A DNA stretch of 64,000 nucleotides from Streptosporangium album (GCF_014203795.1 NZ_JACHJU010000006.1:310001-374000); one strand, 5' to 3'. Counted from the stretch's first letter, positions 1 through 9,043 are shown. Made by a program: numbers and translations. Notes: a model not told the origin generated them from the sequence alone.

Positions 1-1
1 G

Positions 2-1096
2 CCGTCGGTCCGGGAGCACGGGAGCGACTCGCCAGCCCTGCGCGCCCTCTACTCCGCCGTGCGGGGAGCCACCGAGCTGGCCTCCGGCGGCGACGTCGCC
101 GGGGAACAGCTTCCCTACGAACCGCTCGGGCGTGGCCAGAGGTTCCGGGCGATCTGGGAGAGGGTGTGGTACGGGCACCTCGCCCGGGTCTACGTCATCC
201 GGCTCGCGCTGTGCATGGGCGTCGCCTGCGCAGTGAGCCTGGCCGGCTGGTTCGAGCGGTCCTACTGGGTGATGCTGACCGTCGCGCTGGTCCTCAAGCC
301 CGACTTCGGTTTGGTGTTCGCGCGCGCCGTACAGCGTGCGCTCGGAACGCTCGTGGGCGTACTGATCGGCACCGTCGTGCTCCTCGTGGTGCCGTACGGC
401 CCGGCGCTCCTGATCCCGATCGCCGTCTTCGCGGCGCTCCTGCCGTACGGCCTGCAACGCAACTGGGGCCTGATGTCGACCTTCCAGGCGCCGCTGGTCC
501 TGTTCCTGGTGGACCTGCTGACCCACGGCGGCCCGAAGCTGGCCGGGATACGGCTGGTGGACACCGTGGTCGGATGCGTCATCGTCCTGCTGCTGGGCTA
601 CCTGCCGTGGCCGGCGAGCTGGGAGGCGCCGGTCGGGCCGAGGTTCGCCGACGCGGTGTCGGCCACCGCGGACTACCTCCGGCACGCGTTCGACCCACGA
701 GGCAGCCGGAGGGCGTTGCTCCGCCGTAAGGCCTACGACGCGCTGGCCGACATGCGGACGGCCTTCCAGCGGGCGGTGACCGAGCCACCCGCGATCAGCC
801 GGCGCATCACGACCTGGCTGCCCGCGATGACCGCACTGGAACAGGTGACCGACGCGACCGCCGCGACCGTCGCGCGCACCGAACACGGCGCCCCGCCGCC
901 GTCAGACGGGGGCATCCGGGCCCTGGTGACGTCCCTGGAGGACATCGCCGCGGACGTCCGCGCGGGACGCTCCCCGGCGAAGCCGGAACTCGCCGAGGAG
1001 GAGAGCCTGGAGCGGATGAACTCCGCCGTCCGGGGACTGTGCGACACCGTGTCGGAAGAGCACCTCGACACCGGCGGAAGGGCGGGCGCACCGTAG
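2..1096 (+). CDS. FUSC family membrane transporter, 5' end outside window
   Basis: The reading frame is open to the left edge, so only the C-terminal 364 residues are visible; the GTG at 59 is internal. A run of hydrophobic segments beginning near VIRLALCMGVACAVSLAGWF and ending near VVGCVIVLLLGYLPWP, with the conserved SYWVMLTVALVLKPDFG between the first two, is typical of the FUSC (fusaric acid resistance / aromatic acid efflux) membrane domain. A soluble alpha-helical tail of about 150 residues follows. Family members sit in the inner membrane and are thought to export small aromatic or toxic compounds. The substrate cannot be told from sequence. No partner gene is visible downstream. Confidence 0.8.
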   Translation, partial: PSVREHGSDSPALRALYSAVRGATELASGGDVAGEQLPYEPLGRGQRFRAIWERVWYGHLARVYVIRLALCMGVACAVSLAGWFERSYWVMLTVALVLKPDFGLVFARAVQRALGTLVGVLIGTVVLLVVPYGPALLIPIAVFAALLPYGLQRNWGLMSTFQAPLVLFLVDLLTHGGPKLAGIRLVDTVVGCVIVLLLGYLPWPASWEAPVGPRFADAVSATADYLRHAFDPRGSRRALLRRKAYDALADMRTAFQRAVTEPPAISRRITTWLPAMTALEQVTDATAATVARTEHGAPPPSDGGIRALVTSLEDIAADVRAGRSPAKPELAEEESLERMNSAVRGLCDTVSEEHLDTGGRAGAP

Positions 1097-1402
1097 CCCG
1101 TGAACAGCGGTCGTGTGAGCTCCCGACCGCTCCCCTCGCTCAGCTCACGCGTCGAGCAAGGCCCGGGCGACGGCCCTCCGTACCTGTCATGGGCGGCGGC
1201 CAGGGCGTCGGGCACCGCGATGGGCGAGGCCTTGGAGGAGGGAACGGCCACAGGTTGTGATCTTTCTATCGAAGCATCAGATTTCCGATTTGGCACATTG
1301 GTCACCCTGACGGCATCATCCTCTCCTGTCGTCCATCGGACGGAGGGCGTCTCGGCTCGACACGTTACAGCCGGAGCCTCAACCTTCGGGGAAGGGAGAA
1401 GC
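1097..1402. other. intergenic region, no gene recognised
   Basis: About 300 bases between the FUSC gene and the secreted protein gene. The second half (about 1255-1330) is clearly lower in GC and probably carries the promoter of the downstream gene. No convincing -35/-10 pair or hairpin was found. Confidence 0.4.
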
Positions 1403-2413
1403 GTGACGGCTGCGTCCCGTGGGATTCGGCGTCACGACGTGCTCCGATCTCTGGTTGCGCTGCTCACCGCCGTGATCCTGTGCGCCTGCGTGGCGTCGGC
1501 GGGTCAGGCCGAGCCCAAACCCAGCGCCAAGAAGCTCCGCGGGGAGCTCGCGCAGCTGCAGAAACAGTCCGAGACCATGATCGCCGACTACTACGCCGGC
1601 CGGGCCGAGCTGCAGAAGGTGGAGAAGACCGAGAAGGTGGCGCGCGGCAACCTCAAGCGCGCACAGCAGGAGTTCGACCGGGCCGCCACGGAGATCCGCC
1701 TGCTGGCCGCCGAGCGGTACCGCACCGGCGGGATGAGCGCGACCTCCGCACTGGTGGGAGCCGCCGACCCCCGTGCCCTGCTGAGCGGCCTGGCCATCAC
1801 CCAGCAGATCGTGAGCGAGCAGGACGCCAAGCTGCGGGTCTTCGCTGAGATCCGCGACTCCCACCGGAGAGCGCAGGAGACGGCCGAGGCGCGCGCCGCC
1901 GAACTCCGCGCGTCGCTCAAGAAGCTCGACGGCCAGAAGAAGCGCGCCGTGAAGCTGATCGACCAGATCAAGGACAGGATCGACCTGCTCTACCCGACTC
2001 CGGGGCTCAGGAGGGCCGACGGCACCTGGGTCCCCCAGCTGCCGTCGGGGCCGGACAACATCACACCGCGGATGCGGCTGGTCCGCCAGCTCGTCGCGCA
2101 GCGTTTCGGCCCGCACTTCGGGATCGGCTGCTACCGCTCCGACGGCGGCATCGCGGGCGGCGGCGAGCACCCCCTGGGCCGTGCCTGCGACTTCATGCTG
2201 AGCGCCGGCGGCGGGATGCCCACCGCCGCCGAGACCGCCCGTGGCCACGAGATCGCGGCCTGGGCCATCAAGAACGCCCGGCGGCTCGGCATCATGTACA
2301 TCATCTTCCGTCAGCGGATCTGGCACGTCCGCACCGGAGCCTGGCGGATGATGTCCGACCGCGGCGGCACCACGGCCAACCACTTCGACCACCCGCACAT
2401 CTCGGTCTACTAG
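1403..2413 (+). CDS. secreted coiled-coil protein with VanY-like (ARB-07466-type) C-terminal domain
   Basis: The GTG at 1403 is the preferred start: it follows a GGGGAAGGGAGA ribosome site and begins a clear signal peptide (hydrophobic VALLTAVILCACVASAG, cleavage near GQA). It gives 336 residues; the frame stays open to 1100 but that extension has no signal. Residues about 35-190 are a charged coiled coil, as in NlpC/P60 and M23 cell-wall enzymes of actinobacteria. The C-terminal ~115 residues (GIGCYRSDGG, HPLGRACDFM, NHFDHPHISVY) match the ARB-07466-like / peptidase M15-like domain with its Asp and His residues. It is probably a secreted cell-wall-associated protein; whether it has peptidase activity is not known. 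Confidence 0.75.
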   Translation: MTAASRGIRRHDVLRSLVALLTAVILCACVASAGQAEPKPSAKKLRGELAQLQKQSETMIADYYAGRAELQKVEKTEKVARGNLKRAQQEFDRAATEIRLLAAERYRTGGMSATSALVGAADPRALLSGLAITQQIVSEQDAKLRVFAEIRDSHRRAQETAEARAAELRASLKKLDGQKKRAVKLIDQIKDRIDLLYPTPGLRRADGTWVPQLPSGPDNITPRMRLVRQLVAQRFGPHFGIGCYRSDGGIAGGGEHPLGRACDFMLSAGGGMPTAAETARGHEIAAWAIKNARRLGIMYIIFRQRIWHVRTGAWRMMSDRGGTTANHFDHPHISVY

Positions 2414-2448
2414 TGCTCTGGCGGCCTGGCCTGCGGTTACGTAGATGG

Positions 2449-2861
2449 TCACCCTTCTGAGGGCACATCCAGGGCACATCCCGGGTTTCCGGCACGTTCC
2501 CAGGCGCCGTCGATCGCCCTGCGCATGCGGTCCTCGCTGGACGGCATGAGATGCGTGTAGGTCCGCAGAGTGAAGCCGGGGTCCGCGTGCCCCAGGAACT
2601 CGGCGACGGCCTTGATGGACACACCGTCCTCCAGGAGCACCGAGGCGAAGTGATGGCGGAGCCTGTGGAAGCCGTTCTGTCTCGTGGCGGAGATACCGAC
2701 TTTGGCGAGCACCGCCTTCCAGGCGAATTGCGTTGGCTGCCGGACTCGTCGCGCCAGCGCACCTGCCGGCGGTCGCCGATGCCGTACTCGGAGCTGCGGA
2801 CCTTTTTGGTGGTGCCGTCCGGTTGCTTCGCCATCTTGTGCCGGCGGTCATAAACGGTCAT
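2449..2861 (-). pseudogene. tyrosine integrase remnant with internal deletion
   Basis: Two pieces of one integrase lie in different frames. The N-terminal piece starts with ATG at 2861 (MTVYDRRHKMAKQPDGTTKK), the usual start of actinomycete site-specific integrases. The C-terminal piece, ending at 2449, keeps the Arg of RLRHHFAS, the His of LGH and the Tyr of RTYTH. The core-binding domain and the first half of the catalytic domain, about 200 residues, are missing at the junction near 2735, which also changes frame. It overlaps the excisionase-like remnant upstream by ATGA. It cannot make a working recombinase and marks an old, lost integrative element; no tRNA gene is next to it. Confidence 0.75.
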
Positions 2862-3025
2862 GGCTGCCTCCGCACCCAGGCCACGACGTCGTCGGGCAGG
2901 TAGCGGACGTGACGGCCGACCTTGTGACTCTCTGGGCCGGTGCCGAGGTGGCGCCACTGGTAGAGGGGCGCCACCGGTACCCCCAGGTAGGCGGCGAGGG
3001 GAAGCCCACCAGCCCGCAGCCGCAC
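2858..3025 (-). pseudogene. excisionase-like helix-turn-helix remnant
   Basis: A short minus-strand frame, readable from the GTG at 3025 to the TGA at 2860-2858, encodes about 55 residues with LAAYLGVPVAPLYQWRHLG and KVGRHVRYLPDDVVAWV, the helix-turn-helix and wing of MerR-like excisionases (HTH_17). The stop overlaps the integrase start (ATGA), the normal xis-int layout in actinomycete elements. The frame continues upstream without a good start codon, and the residues before LAAYLG do not look native, so the 5' end is probably damaged. With the integrase next to it deleted, this is most likely a relic. Confidence 0.6.
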
Positions 3026-3161
3026 GAGCTGTTCATCGCGCGGCTCAACGGCGAGACCGCGCCGGGGCCGATCATCCTTCCCGTCAAGCTGCGGGGGCGC
3101 GCGTCGACTGGAGACGCCTGATCCGAGCGCGCCGGCCGTCGCTCTCGCGCAGGCAGGACGG

Positions 3162-3177
3162 GGTGCGAATTCATTCC
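3162..3177. promoter_or_regulatory. putative operator 1 of the sugar regulon
   Basis: GGTGCGAATTCATTCC matches the palindrome GGAATGAATTCATTCC, derived from six sites in this window, at 13 of 16 positions. It lies 106 bp upstream of the glycosidase start at 3283 and is paired with a second copy 89 bp downstream. Probable target of the regulator encoded at 5652. Confidence 0.6.
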
Positions 3178-3250
3178 ATTCTTCTTCCGTTCTTCCGGGG
3201 TTATTGTTTCGCCATCTCGCGGATTCCCGTGTCCGGATGGTTCGTAATCC

Positions 3251-3266
3251 GGCATGAATTCATTCC
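3251..3266. promoter_or_regulatory. putative operator 2 of the sugar regulon
   Basis: GGCATGAATTCATTCC matches the shared palindrome at 15 of 16 positions and ends 16 bp before the start codon at 3283, where a bound repressor would block the promoter or ribosome site. Confidence 0.7.
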
Positions 3267-3282
3267 TGTGGAGGTGGCTTCC

Positions 3283-5490
3283 ATGCCTGTAAGGCTCTTG
3301 AGGATCGCCGGGGCGCTCGTGCTGGCCCTGGCGAGCATGTCGGCCGTCCCGGCCGCCGCCCGCGTTGCGGAGCCGTCATCGGTGGTGATCGACTCCTCCG
3401 AGGCCGCCCCCGGCGTCGTACGGCTCGCCGGACGGTTCACCGGGGCGTACGACGTGACCATCGTGGTGAACGGCGAGCGGATCGAGCGCGCCAGGGTGAG
3501 CGATCCGGACGCCGACGACGCCGGCACGTGGTCCTACGACTTGGACACCAGCGCGATGGACGGCGAGGTCGAGATCTACGCCAAGGCGACGGACGCGGAG
3601 ACGCGGTACGGCACGTGGTCGCAGCCGCTGACGTTGCGGGTGGACAACCCGCCGGCCAGGGCGCCGAAGGTGTCGATCGCCGAGCCGGCTGACGGGGCGA
3701 GGCTCACCCGGCCCACGACGGTGTGGGTGGACGTCACCGGCGCGGACGTGCGTTCGGTGCGGGTCCGGGTCAACAGCGGCCCCTGGCAGAGCGCGTCCAG
3801 CGCCAAGGGGCGGTACGTGACGCTGGTGAAGCCGGCCAAGTACGGCGATGTCATGGCGAGCCTGGAGGCCGAGGCGGTCGACGCGCGCGGCCACGTGTCC
3901 AGGTCGGCCACCCGGTACGTGGCGCTCGGCGCGGCGAAGAAGGAACGCCCGGCGCCGCACCGGCAGGACCGGGCGATGTGGATCTGGGAGAAGGCCTCCT
4001 ACAACCTGGTGCTCAACCCCGGGTCGCGCCGCCTGCTGGAGACCGTTCTGGCGCCCGACTCGACGATCTACCTGGGAGTGGACACGTACGCCGGGCGCGA
4101 CATGATCGAGGACGCGCGCCCCGAGCTGCGCGACCTCGTGGCCTGGGCGCACCGCCGGGGGATGAAGGTGCACGCCACGGTGGCCGGCGGCACGCGCCCG
4201 CCCTATCTCGGCGCGCTCTCCCGATATCGCGACCGCGCCGTCAGGGAAGTGGAGCGGGTTCTCGACTACAACCTCTCGTCGGCGCCGGCCGAGCGTTTCG
4301 ACGGGATCAACGTCGACATCGAGCCCTACATCCTGCCCTGGTTCAACAGCGCCAAGCCCGACGTGCAGATCCAGTGGCTGGACACGCTGCGGGCGATGAT
4401 CCAGCGCAGAGACGCGTCCGGGCAGCCCCTGCTGTTCGGCCCGGCGGTGCCTCGGTGGCTGGACACCTCCGCCTGCTGCACGGACATCCCGTACGCCGGG
4501 ACCACCCGCACCATGTCCGAACATATCCAGGACATGGCGGACTACATCGCGATCATGGATTACCGGGATCAGGCGGACGGCAGCGCCGGCATCATCGCGC
4601 AGGCCGAGGGCGAGATGGCCTACGCCGACCGCATCGGCAAGCCGCTCTCCGTGGTGGTCGGGGTGGAGACGCTGGACATCGCGACCAGCGGCGACCCGTC
4701 CAGCATCACCTTCCGGGAGGAGGGGAGGAACGCGATGGAGGTGGAGCTGGCGAAGGTCTACCAGGCGTTCTCGGGCCGCCCCGCCTTCGCCGGGGTGGCG
4801 CTCCACCACTACGACTCCTACCGGGAACTGCCCACGATCTGGGGCCCCTCGGCGCAGTGGCCCGCGCCGCCCGCCGACTCAGATCCGCCCACGGGCGTCA
4901 AGTCGCCGCCGAAGGCCGTCGCGTTCGACCACGCCACGGTCGACCTGACCTACGGGCGGGCCTATGACGACACCGAGGTCGACTTCTACGAGGTGCACAG
5001 ATCGACGGAGCCGGGCTTCACGCCCGGACCGGGCACGCTCGCCGGCAAGGCGCGCGGCCTGACCCACACCGACGCCGGGCTGCTGCCCGGCACCGCCTAC
5101 ACCTACCGGATCGTGCCCGTGGACGTGGCGGGACACCGCGGCCCCGCATCCGATCCGGTCGCCGTGACGACCGCGACCACCGGCCTGCGTCCGATGGTGG
5201 TGGAGTCGATGGCCGTCACGCTGGAAGGCGGCACCGCGCGGGTACGGCTGCGCGTCGTGGACAAGGAGACCGGGGAGCCGGTGGCCGCGACGGTGCGCGG
5301 GCGGTTCACCTTCTCCGCCGGACGCTACGTGACGGTGACCGCGAACGCCGACGGCTGGGCCACCGCGACGTCCGAGGCGTTGAAGCAGCCGACGGGCGAG
5401 GTCGGGTTCGCCGGTCACCGGCTGACCGCGCCCGGCCGCTACTGGGCCGGCGCCTATGACCAGGACAGGGGCGTCACCGCCCGCTGGTGA
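3283..5490 (+). CDS. secreted multidomain glycosidase-like protein with FnIII domain
   Basis: The ATG at 3283 follows GAGGTGG and begins a signal peptide (ALVLALASMSAVPAAA), giving 735 residues; the frame upstream carries no signal. Residues about 25-215 look like two Ig-like beta domains. A TIM-barrel-like region follows (about 225-530, starting RAMWIWEKASYN). It contains FDGINVDIEPYI with E347, resembling the strand-4 D-x-D-x-E signature of GH18-like hydrolases. A fibronectin type III domain (about 545-640) and a beta-rich tail end it. Two copies of the regulon palindrome lie upstream and a terminator follows. It is probably exported to act on a polysaccharide whose products enter through the ABC importer encoded downstream. 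The family is not identified with certainty and the substrate is unknown. Confidence 0.7.
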   Translation: MPVRLLRIAGALVLALASMSAVPAAARVAEPSSVVIDSSEAAPGVVRLAGRFTGAYDVTIVVNGERIERARVSDPDADDAGTWSYDLDTSAMDGEVEIYAKATDAETRYGTWSQPLTLRVDNPPARAPKVSIAEPADGARLTRPTTVWVDVTGADVRSVRVRVNSGPWQSASSAKGRYVTLVKPAKYGDVMASLEAEAVDARGHVSRSATRYVALGAAKKERPAPHRQDRAMWIWEKASYNLVLNPGSRRLLETVLAPDSTIYLGVDTYAGRDMIEDARPELRDLVAWAHRRGMKVHATVAGGTRPPYLGALSRYRDRAVREVERVLDYNLSSAPAERFDGINVDIEPYILPWFNSAKPDVQIQWLDTLRAMIQRRDASGQPLLFGPAVPRWLDTSACCTDIPYAGTTRTMSEHIQDMADYIAIMDYRDQADGSAGIIAQAEGEMAYADRIGKPLSVVVGVETLDIATSGDPSSITFREEGRNAMEVELAKVYQAFSGRPAFAGVALHHYDSYRELPTIWGPSAQWPAPPADSDPPTGVKSPPKAVAFDHATVDLTYGRAYDDTEVDFYEVHRSTEPGFTPGPGTLAGKARGLTHTDAGLLPGTAYTYRIVPVDVAGHRGPASDPVAVTTATTGLRPMVVESMAVTLEGGTARVRLRVVDKETGEPVAATVRGRFTFSAGRYVTVTANADGWATATSEALKQPTGEVGFAGHRLTAPGRYWAGAYDQDRGVTARW

Positions 5491-5505
5491 CGCCGCGTCC
5501 GCCGG

Positions 5506-5533
5506 AGGGCCGTCTCCCGCCGGAGGCGGCCCT
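5506..5533 (+). terminator. rho-independent-type terminator
   Basis: AGGGCCG pairs with CGGCCCT, with an inner CTCC/GGAG stem, followed by TTT. It lies 16 bases after the glycosidase stop codon. Confidence 0.7.
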
Positions 5534-5549
5534 TTCGCGTACGCATTAA

Positions 5550-5565
5550 GGCAGGAATTCATTCC
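5550..5565. promoter_or_regulatory. putative operator 3 of the sugar regulon
   Basis: GGCAGGAATTCATTCC, 14 of 16 matches to the shared palindrome, lies upstream of the -35 of the regulator promoter and 99 bp from operator 4. Confidence 0.65.
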
Positions 5566-5597
5566 TTTTTAGCGCGAAATAGGGAGTGAATTTAGGG

Positions 5598-5627
5598 TTG
5601 ACATTGCATATATATGGCGAGAAGAAT
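5598..5627 (+). promoter_or_regulatory. putative promoter of the regulator and sugar operon
   Basis: TTGACA at 5598-5603 and AAGAAT at 5622-5627, 18 bases apart, in a locally AT-rich stretch between operators 3 and 4. The expected start of transcription is near 5634, where an ATG occurs, so a leaderless message is possible. Confidence 0.5.
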
Positions 5628-5648
5628 CCCGTTATGGAGCCACCCGAT

Positions 5649-5664
5649 GGAATGAATTCCCTCC
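5649..5664. promoter_or_regulatory. putative operator 4 overlapping the regulator start codon
   Basis: GGAATGAATTCCCTCC, 14 of 16 matches to the shared palindrome, covers the ATG at 5652. This position fits autorepression by the GntR/LacI-type regulator. Confidence 0.65.
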
Positions 5665-6770
5665 CAAGGGGAAGGCGATTCCGCACCCTCGCGGCACGCC
5701 TGCGGCAGGAAATCGTGCAGGGTCGCTGGCCGGTCGGCGGCAGGCTGCCGACCGAGGCCGAGCTGGCGCAGACCTACTCGGTCGGGGTGAACACCGTGCG
5801 CCGCGCGGTGGACCTGCTGGTCGAGGAGGGACTCGTCCGGCGCCGGCAGGGGTCGGGCACCTTCGTGACCACCGCCTCCGTCACCACGGGGGCCAGGCCG
5901 CGGCTCATCGGCGCGCTCGTCCCGTCGAACACCTACTACTTCCCCCGGGTCGTCCAGGGCATCGAGCGGGCGGCCACCGCCGCCGGAGTCCAGCTCGTGC
6001 TCGCGTGCTCCAACTACGACCCCGGCGTCGAGCTCGCGCAGATCCAGCAGCTCGTCGACGTCGGGGTCGCGGGTCTGCTGCTGGTGCCCAACCTGCACCT
6101 CGTCGCCGACCCCGCCGCGCACCTGGCCCGGCTGCGCGAGCTGCCCGTGCCGTACGTGCTGGTGGAGCGCAGGCCGGCCGACCCCCGCCCGGCCGACCCG
6201 ACGTCCTATGTCTGCACCGACGTGCACGGCGGCGGCTACGCGGCGGTCCAGCACCTCAGCCGGCTCGGCCGGAGCCGGATCGGCTACCTCGGCCGGATCG
6301 GCACCGCCACCTCGGAGCATGTCTTCGCGGGATACCGCCAGGCCGTCGCCGACCTCGGGCTGTCGGAGATCCCGGAGGCCGTGGCCAGGCAGCCCGTCTG
6401 GACCGGGCACGACATGCTGGCATACGCCAACTCGCTGGTCACGGAGAAGGTGCGCGCGGTGGTGTGTCTCGGAGACCGCGAGGCGACCGCGCTCCTGCCC
6501 TACCTGCGCCGGGTCGGCCTGACCGTCCCCGACGACATCGCCGTGGTCGCCTACGACGACGAGGTCGCCGACCTGTCCGAGGTGCCGCTCACCGCGGTGT
6601 CGCCGCCCAAGGCCGAAGTCGGCCGCATGGCGACCGAGCTGCTGCTCCGCCGGATCGAGCTCGGTCCCGTCGCCCCGGTCTGCCGCGTCGTGCTGCAGCC
6701 CCGCCTGGCCGTACGGGCCTCCTGCGGCGCCGCCGCCGGCAGCCTCGTCGAGGTCCGCGTCCCCATGTGA
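5652..6770 (+). CDS. GntR-type transcriptional regulator with LacI-type sugar-binding domain
   Basis: The first ~75 residues form a GntR winged helix (LAARLRQEIVQGRW, RLPTEAELAQTYSV, NTVRRAVDLL, RRQGSGTFV). The rest is a periplasmic-binding-protein-like LacI/GalR effector domain (LIGALVPSNTYYFPRVVQGI, CTDVHGGGYAAVQHLSRLG), the AraR-like architecture. ATG 5652 gives 372 residues; ATG 5634 is an alternative start in the same frame. The gene lies between the secreted glycosidase and the ABC importer and is the first gene of the operon. It is the natural candidate to bind the six palindromes and to release DNA on binding an imported sugar. Both the ligand and the operator assignment are inferred. 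Confidence 0.85.
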   Translation: MNSLPRGRRFRTLAARLRQEIVQGRWPVGGRLPTEAELAQTYSVGVNTVRRAVDLLVEEGLVRRRQGSGTFVTTASVTTGARPRLIGALVPSNTYYFPRVVQGIERAATAAGVQLVLACSNYDPGVELAQIQQLVDVGVAGLLLVPNLHLVADPAAHLARLRELPVPYVLVERRPADPRPADPTSYVCTDVHGGGYAAVQHLSRLGRSRIGYLGRIGTATSEHVFAGYRQAVADLGLSEIPEAVARQPVWTGHDMLAYANSLVTEKVRAVVCLGDREATALLPYLRRVGLTVPDDIAVVAYDDEVADLSEVPLTAVSPPKAEVGRMATELLLRRIELGPVAPVCRVVLQPRLAVRASCGAAAGSLVEVRVPM

Positions 6771-6821
6771 CGCCGGCCGTCATCCTCACCCCCCTTCCCC
6801 CCTTTCCTGTTGGAGGACCCA

Positions 6822-8114
6822 ATGAGAGTGCGCATGCTCGCCGCCGCCGCGGTGGCCGTCCTCACCGTGGCCGGCACGGCGTCATGTGGCGGCTCGGCCG
6901 ACGATTCGGGAGCGGTCACCCTGAAGCTCGGCTTCTACGCCGCGGCGGGAGACGCCGCAGACACGACCATGCGGGAGCTCGTCAAGGAGTTCACGGCCGC
7001 CAACCCGTCGATCAAGGTGCAGCTGGAGGTCGCGCCGTACGTCAAGTTCTTCGAGAAGCTGCGCACCCAGATCGCCGGCGGCCAGGCCCCGCAGGTGTGG
7101 CTGTCCGACGGTGTGTTCGTGCAGGAGTTCGCCGCGCGCGGCGCCCTCGCCGACCTGAGCGACCGGGTCAAGACCGTCGACGCCGCCGGCTACTCCGGCA
7201 TCGAGCTGAACCGGGACGCCAAGGGCCGGATCTACGGCTTCCCGCAGGGCGCCCAGACGCCGGTGCTGTTCTACAACAAGAAGCTGTTCGCCGACGCCAA
7301 GGTGGCCGAGCCGACCGCCGACTGGACCTACGACGACCTCGCCGCCGCGGCCAAGAAGCTCACCAAGGACACCAACGGCGACGGCAAGCCCGACACGTAC
7401 GGCTTCCGCGCCTACTCGCCGGGCTTCACCGAGAGCTGGTGGCCCATCGTCAAGGCGTTCGGCGGCGACATCGTCACCGACGACAACCGCAAGGTGGTCG
7501 TCGACAGCCCGCAGTCGAAGGCCGCGCTCGACTGGATGCTCGGCGCGATGGGCAAGGACGGATTCGCCCCCGACTACGCGACCACCGAGGGCCTGGGCAA
7601 GGGCGTCGTCCACACGCTGTTCGCCACCGGCCGGGTCGCGATGTCGTACGGCATCTACGCCCGCACCCTGCCCGCGGTGAGCGCGGGCGTCGACTTCGGG
7701 GTGGCGCCGCTGCCGAAGGGCCCGGCCGGCCGCGGCAACGTCGCGATCGTCAACTCATGGGTGGTCAGCAAGGCCGCCTCGCCGGCGCAGGCCGACGCGG
7801 CGTGGAAGTGGATCACCTTCTTCTCCGGGGAGGGCCCGCAGCGCAAGTGGGCCGAGCTGGGCGAGGCGATCCCGATCAACAAGAAGGTCGCCTCCACGGC
7901 CCTGCCCGCCGACCGCGGCCCGGCGTTCCTCGAATCGCTCGACGCGGCCACCGACCTCGGCACCAACGCCGTGTGGTCGGAGTACACCGAGGCTCTGGCC
8001 AAGCGGATGAACGAGGCGCTGTCGGGCGCCACGCCCGTCGCCACCGCGCTCACGGCCGGGCAGAAGGACGCCCAGGAGGTCATCGGCCGCTTCTACGCGG
8101 GGCAGACGCAGTGA
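6822..8114 (+). CDS. ABC transporter sugar-binding lipoprotein
   Basis: ATG 6822 follows a TTGGAGGACCC ribosome site and gives 430 residues. A lipoprotein signal ends at C22 (VAGTASC). The mature protein is a family 1 extracellular solute-binding protein (KLGFYAAAGD, LRTQIAGGQAPQVWLSDGVF, QTPVLFYNKKLFADA, YGFRAYSPGF), the carbohydrate-binding component of CUT1 importers. It would sit on the outer face of the membrane and hand ligand to the two permeases encoded next; the stop overlaps the first permease start (GTGA). No ATPase gene lies in the operon, so a shared MsiK-type ATPase is expected. Ligand unknown. Confidence 0.9.
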   Translation: MRVRMLAAAAVAVLTVAGTASCGGSADDSGAVTLKLGFYAAAGDAADTTMRELVKEFTAANPSIKVQLEVAPYVKFFEKLRTQIAGGQAPQVWLSDGVFVQEFAARGALADLSDRVKTVDAAGYSGIELNRDAKGRIYGFPQGAQTPVLFYNKKLFADAKVAEPTADWTYDDLAAAAKKLTKDTNGDGKPDTYGFRAYSPGFTESWWPIVKAFGGDIVTDDNRKVVVDSPQSKAALDWMLGAMGKDGFAPDYATTEGLGKGVVHTLFATGRVAMSYGIYARTLPAVSAGVDFGVAPLPKGPAGRGNVAIVNSWVVSKAASPAQADAAWKWITFFSGEGPQRKWAELGEAIPINKKVASTALPADRGPAFLESLDAATDLGTNAVWSEYTEALAKRMNEALSGATPVATALTAGQKDAQEVIGRFYAGQTQ

Positions 8115-9043
8115 CGGTGCTCACCAGGCGAGCCGGGAAGGTGGCCGCGGAGCCGCGGCCACCCGCCCGGAAACGGCGCACAGGGGAGCGGGCCTGGGCG
8201 TTCGCCTTCGCCTCGCCCTACCTGCTCCACCTGGTCGCACTGGCCGCCTGGCCGCTGCTGGCCTCGCTGTTCTTCAGCATGACCGACTACGACCTGATGT
8301 CCTCGCCCAGGTTCGTCGGGTTCGGCAACTTCACCCGGCTCTTCAGCGACGGCCTCTTCTGGCGGACGCTCGGCAACACCGCGTACTTCGCCGTGCTGTT
8401 CGTGCCGACCCAGACGGTCCTGGCCCTGGGCCTGGCGATCGCGCTCAACCAGCGGCTGCGCGGCATGGCCCTGTTCCGCGCGGCCTACTTCGTCCCGGTC
8501 GTCTCCTCGTGGGTGGTCGTCGCGTACGTCGCGGACGCGGTCTTCAACCCGCAGACCGGCATCGCCAACCAGGTGCTCGGCTTCTTCGGGCTGCCCGCCG
8601 AGAACTGGCTGCAGGATCCCGCGCTGGTGATCCCCACGCTCGCGGCGGTCGCGGTGTGGAAGGGCGTCGGCTACATGATGGTGCTCTTCCTCGCGGGCCT
8701 GCAGGCCATCCCCGAGGAGCGCTACGAGGCGGCGAAGATCGACGGCGCGTCGGCCTGGAACCGGTTCCGGTACATCACCCTGCCCGGTATCTCCGGCACC
8801 ACCTTCCTGGTGCTGGTGCTCACCTCCATCGAGACGCTGCAGTCGTTCGAGCAGGTCTTCGTGATGACCGACGGAGGTCCACACGGGGCGAGCGAGCTCA
8901 CCGTGCTCCACCTCTACCGGCAGGGCTTCCAGTTCTTCCAGATGGGCTACGCCTCGGCCATCGCGTGGGTGCTGTTCGTGCTGGTGCTCGCGCTCACCCT
9001 CGTGCAGTTCCGGCTCCAGCGCAGGTGGGTGCACTATGCGTAA
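8111..9043 (+). CDS. carbohydrate ABC transporter permease, first subunit
   Basis: GTG 8111 overlaps the preceding stop and gives 310 residues. About six membrane segments are visible, beginning with YLLHLVALAAWPLLASLFFS. The EAA loop that contacts the ATPase reads EERYEAAKIDGASAWNRFRY. This is the MalF/UgpA-type CUT1 permease. It overlaps the next permease gene by 8 bp, so the two are translated together. Confidence 0.9.
   Translation: MTVLTRRAGKVAAEPRPPARKRRTGERAWAFAFASPYLLHLVALAAWPLLASLFFSMTDYDLMSSPRFVGFGNFTRLFSDGLFWRTLGNTAYFAVLFVPTQTVLALGLAIALNQRLRGMALFRAAYFVPVVSSWVVVAYVADAVFNPQTGIANQVLGFFGLPAENWLQDPALVIPTLAAVAVWKGVGYMMVLFLAGLQAIPEERYEAAKIDGASAWNRFRYITLPGISGTTFLVLVLTSIETLQSFEQVFVMTDGGPHGASELTVLHLYRQGFQFFQMGYASAIAWVLFVLVLALTLVQFRLQRRWVHYA

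Noticed and set aside
6005..8110. Long frame running into the first permease gene
   Set aside because: It is the wrong frame of the regulator and binding-protein genes; the permease starts at 8111.
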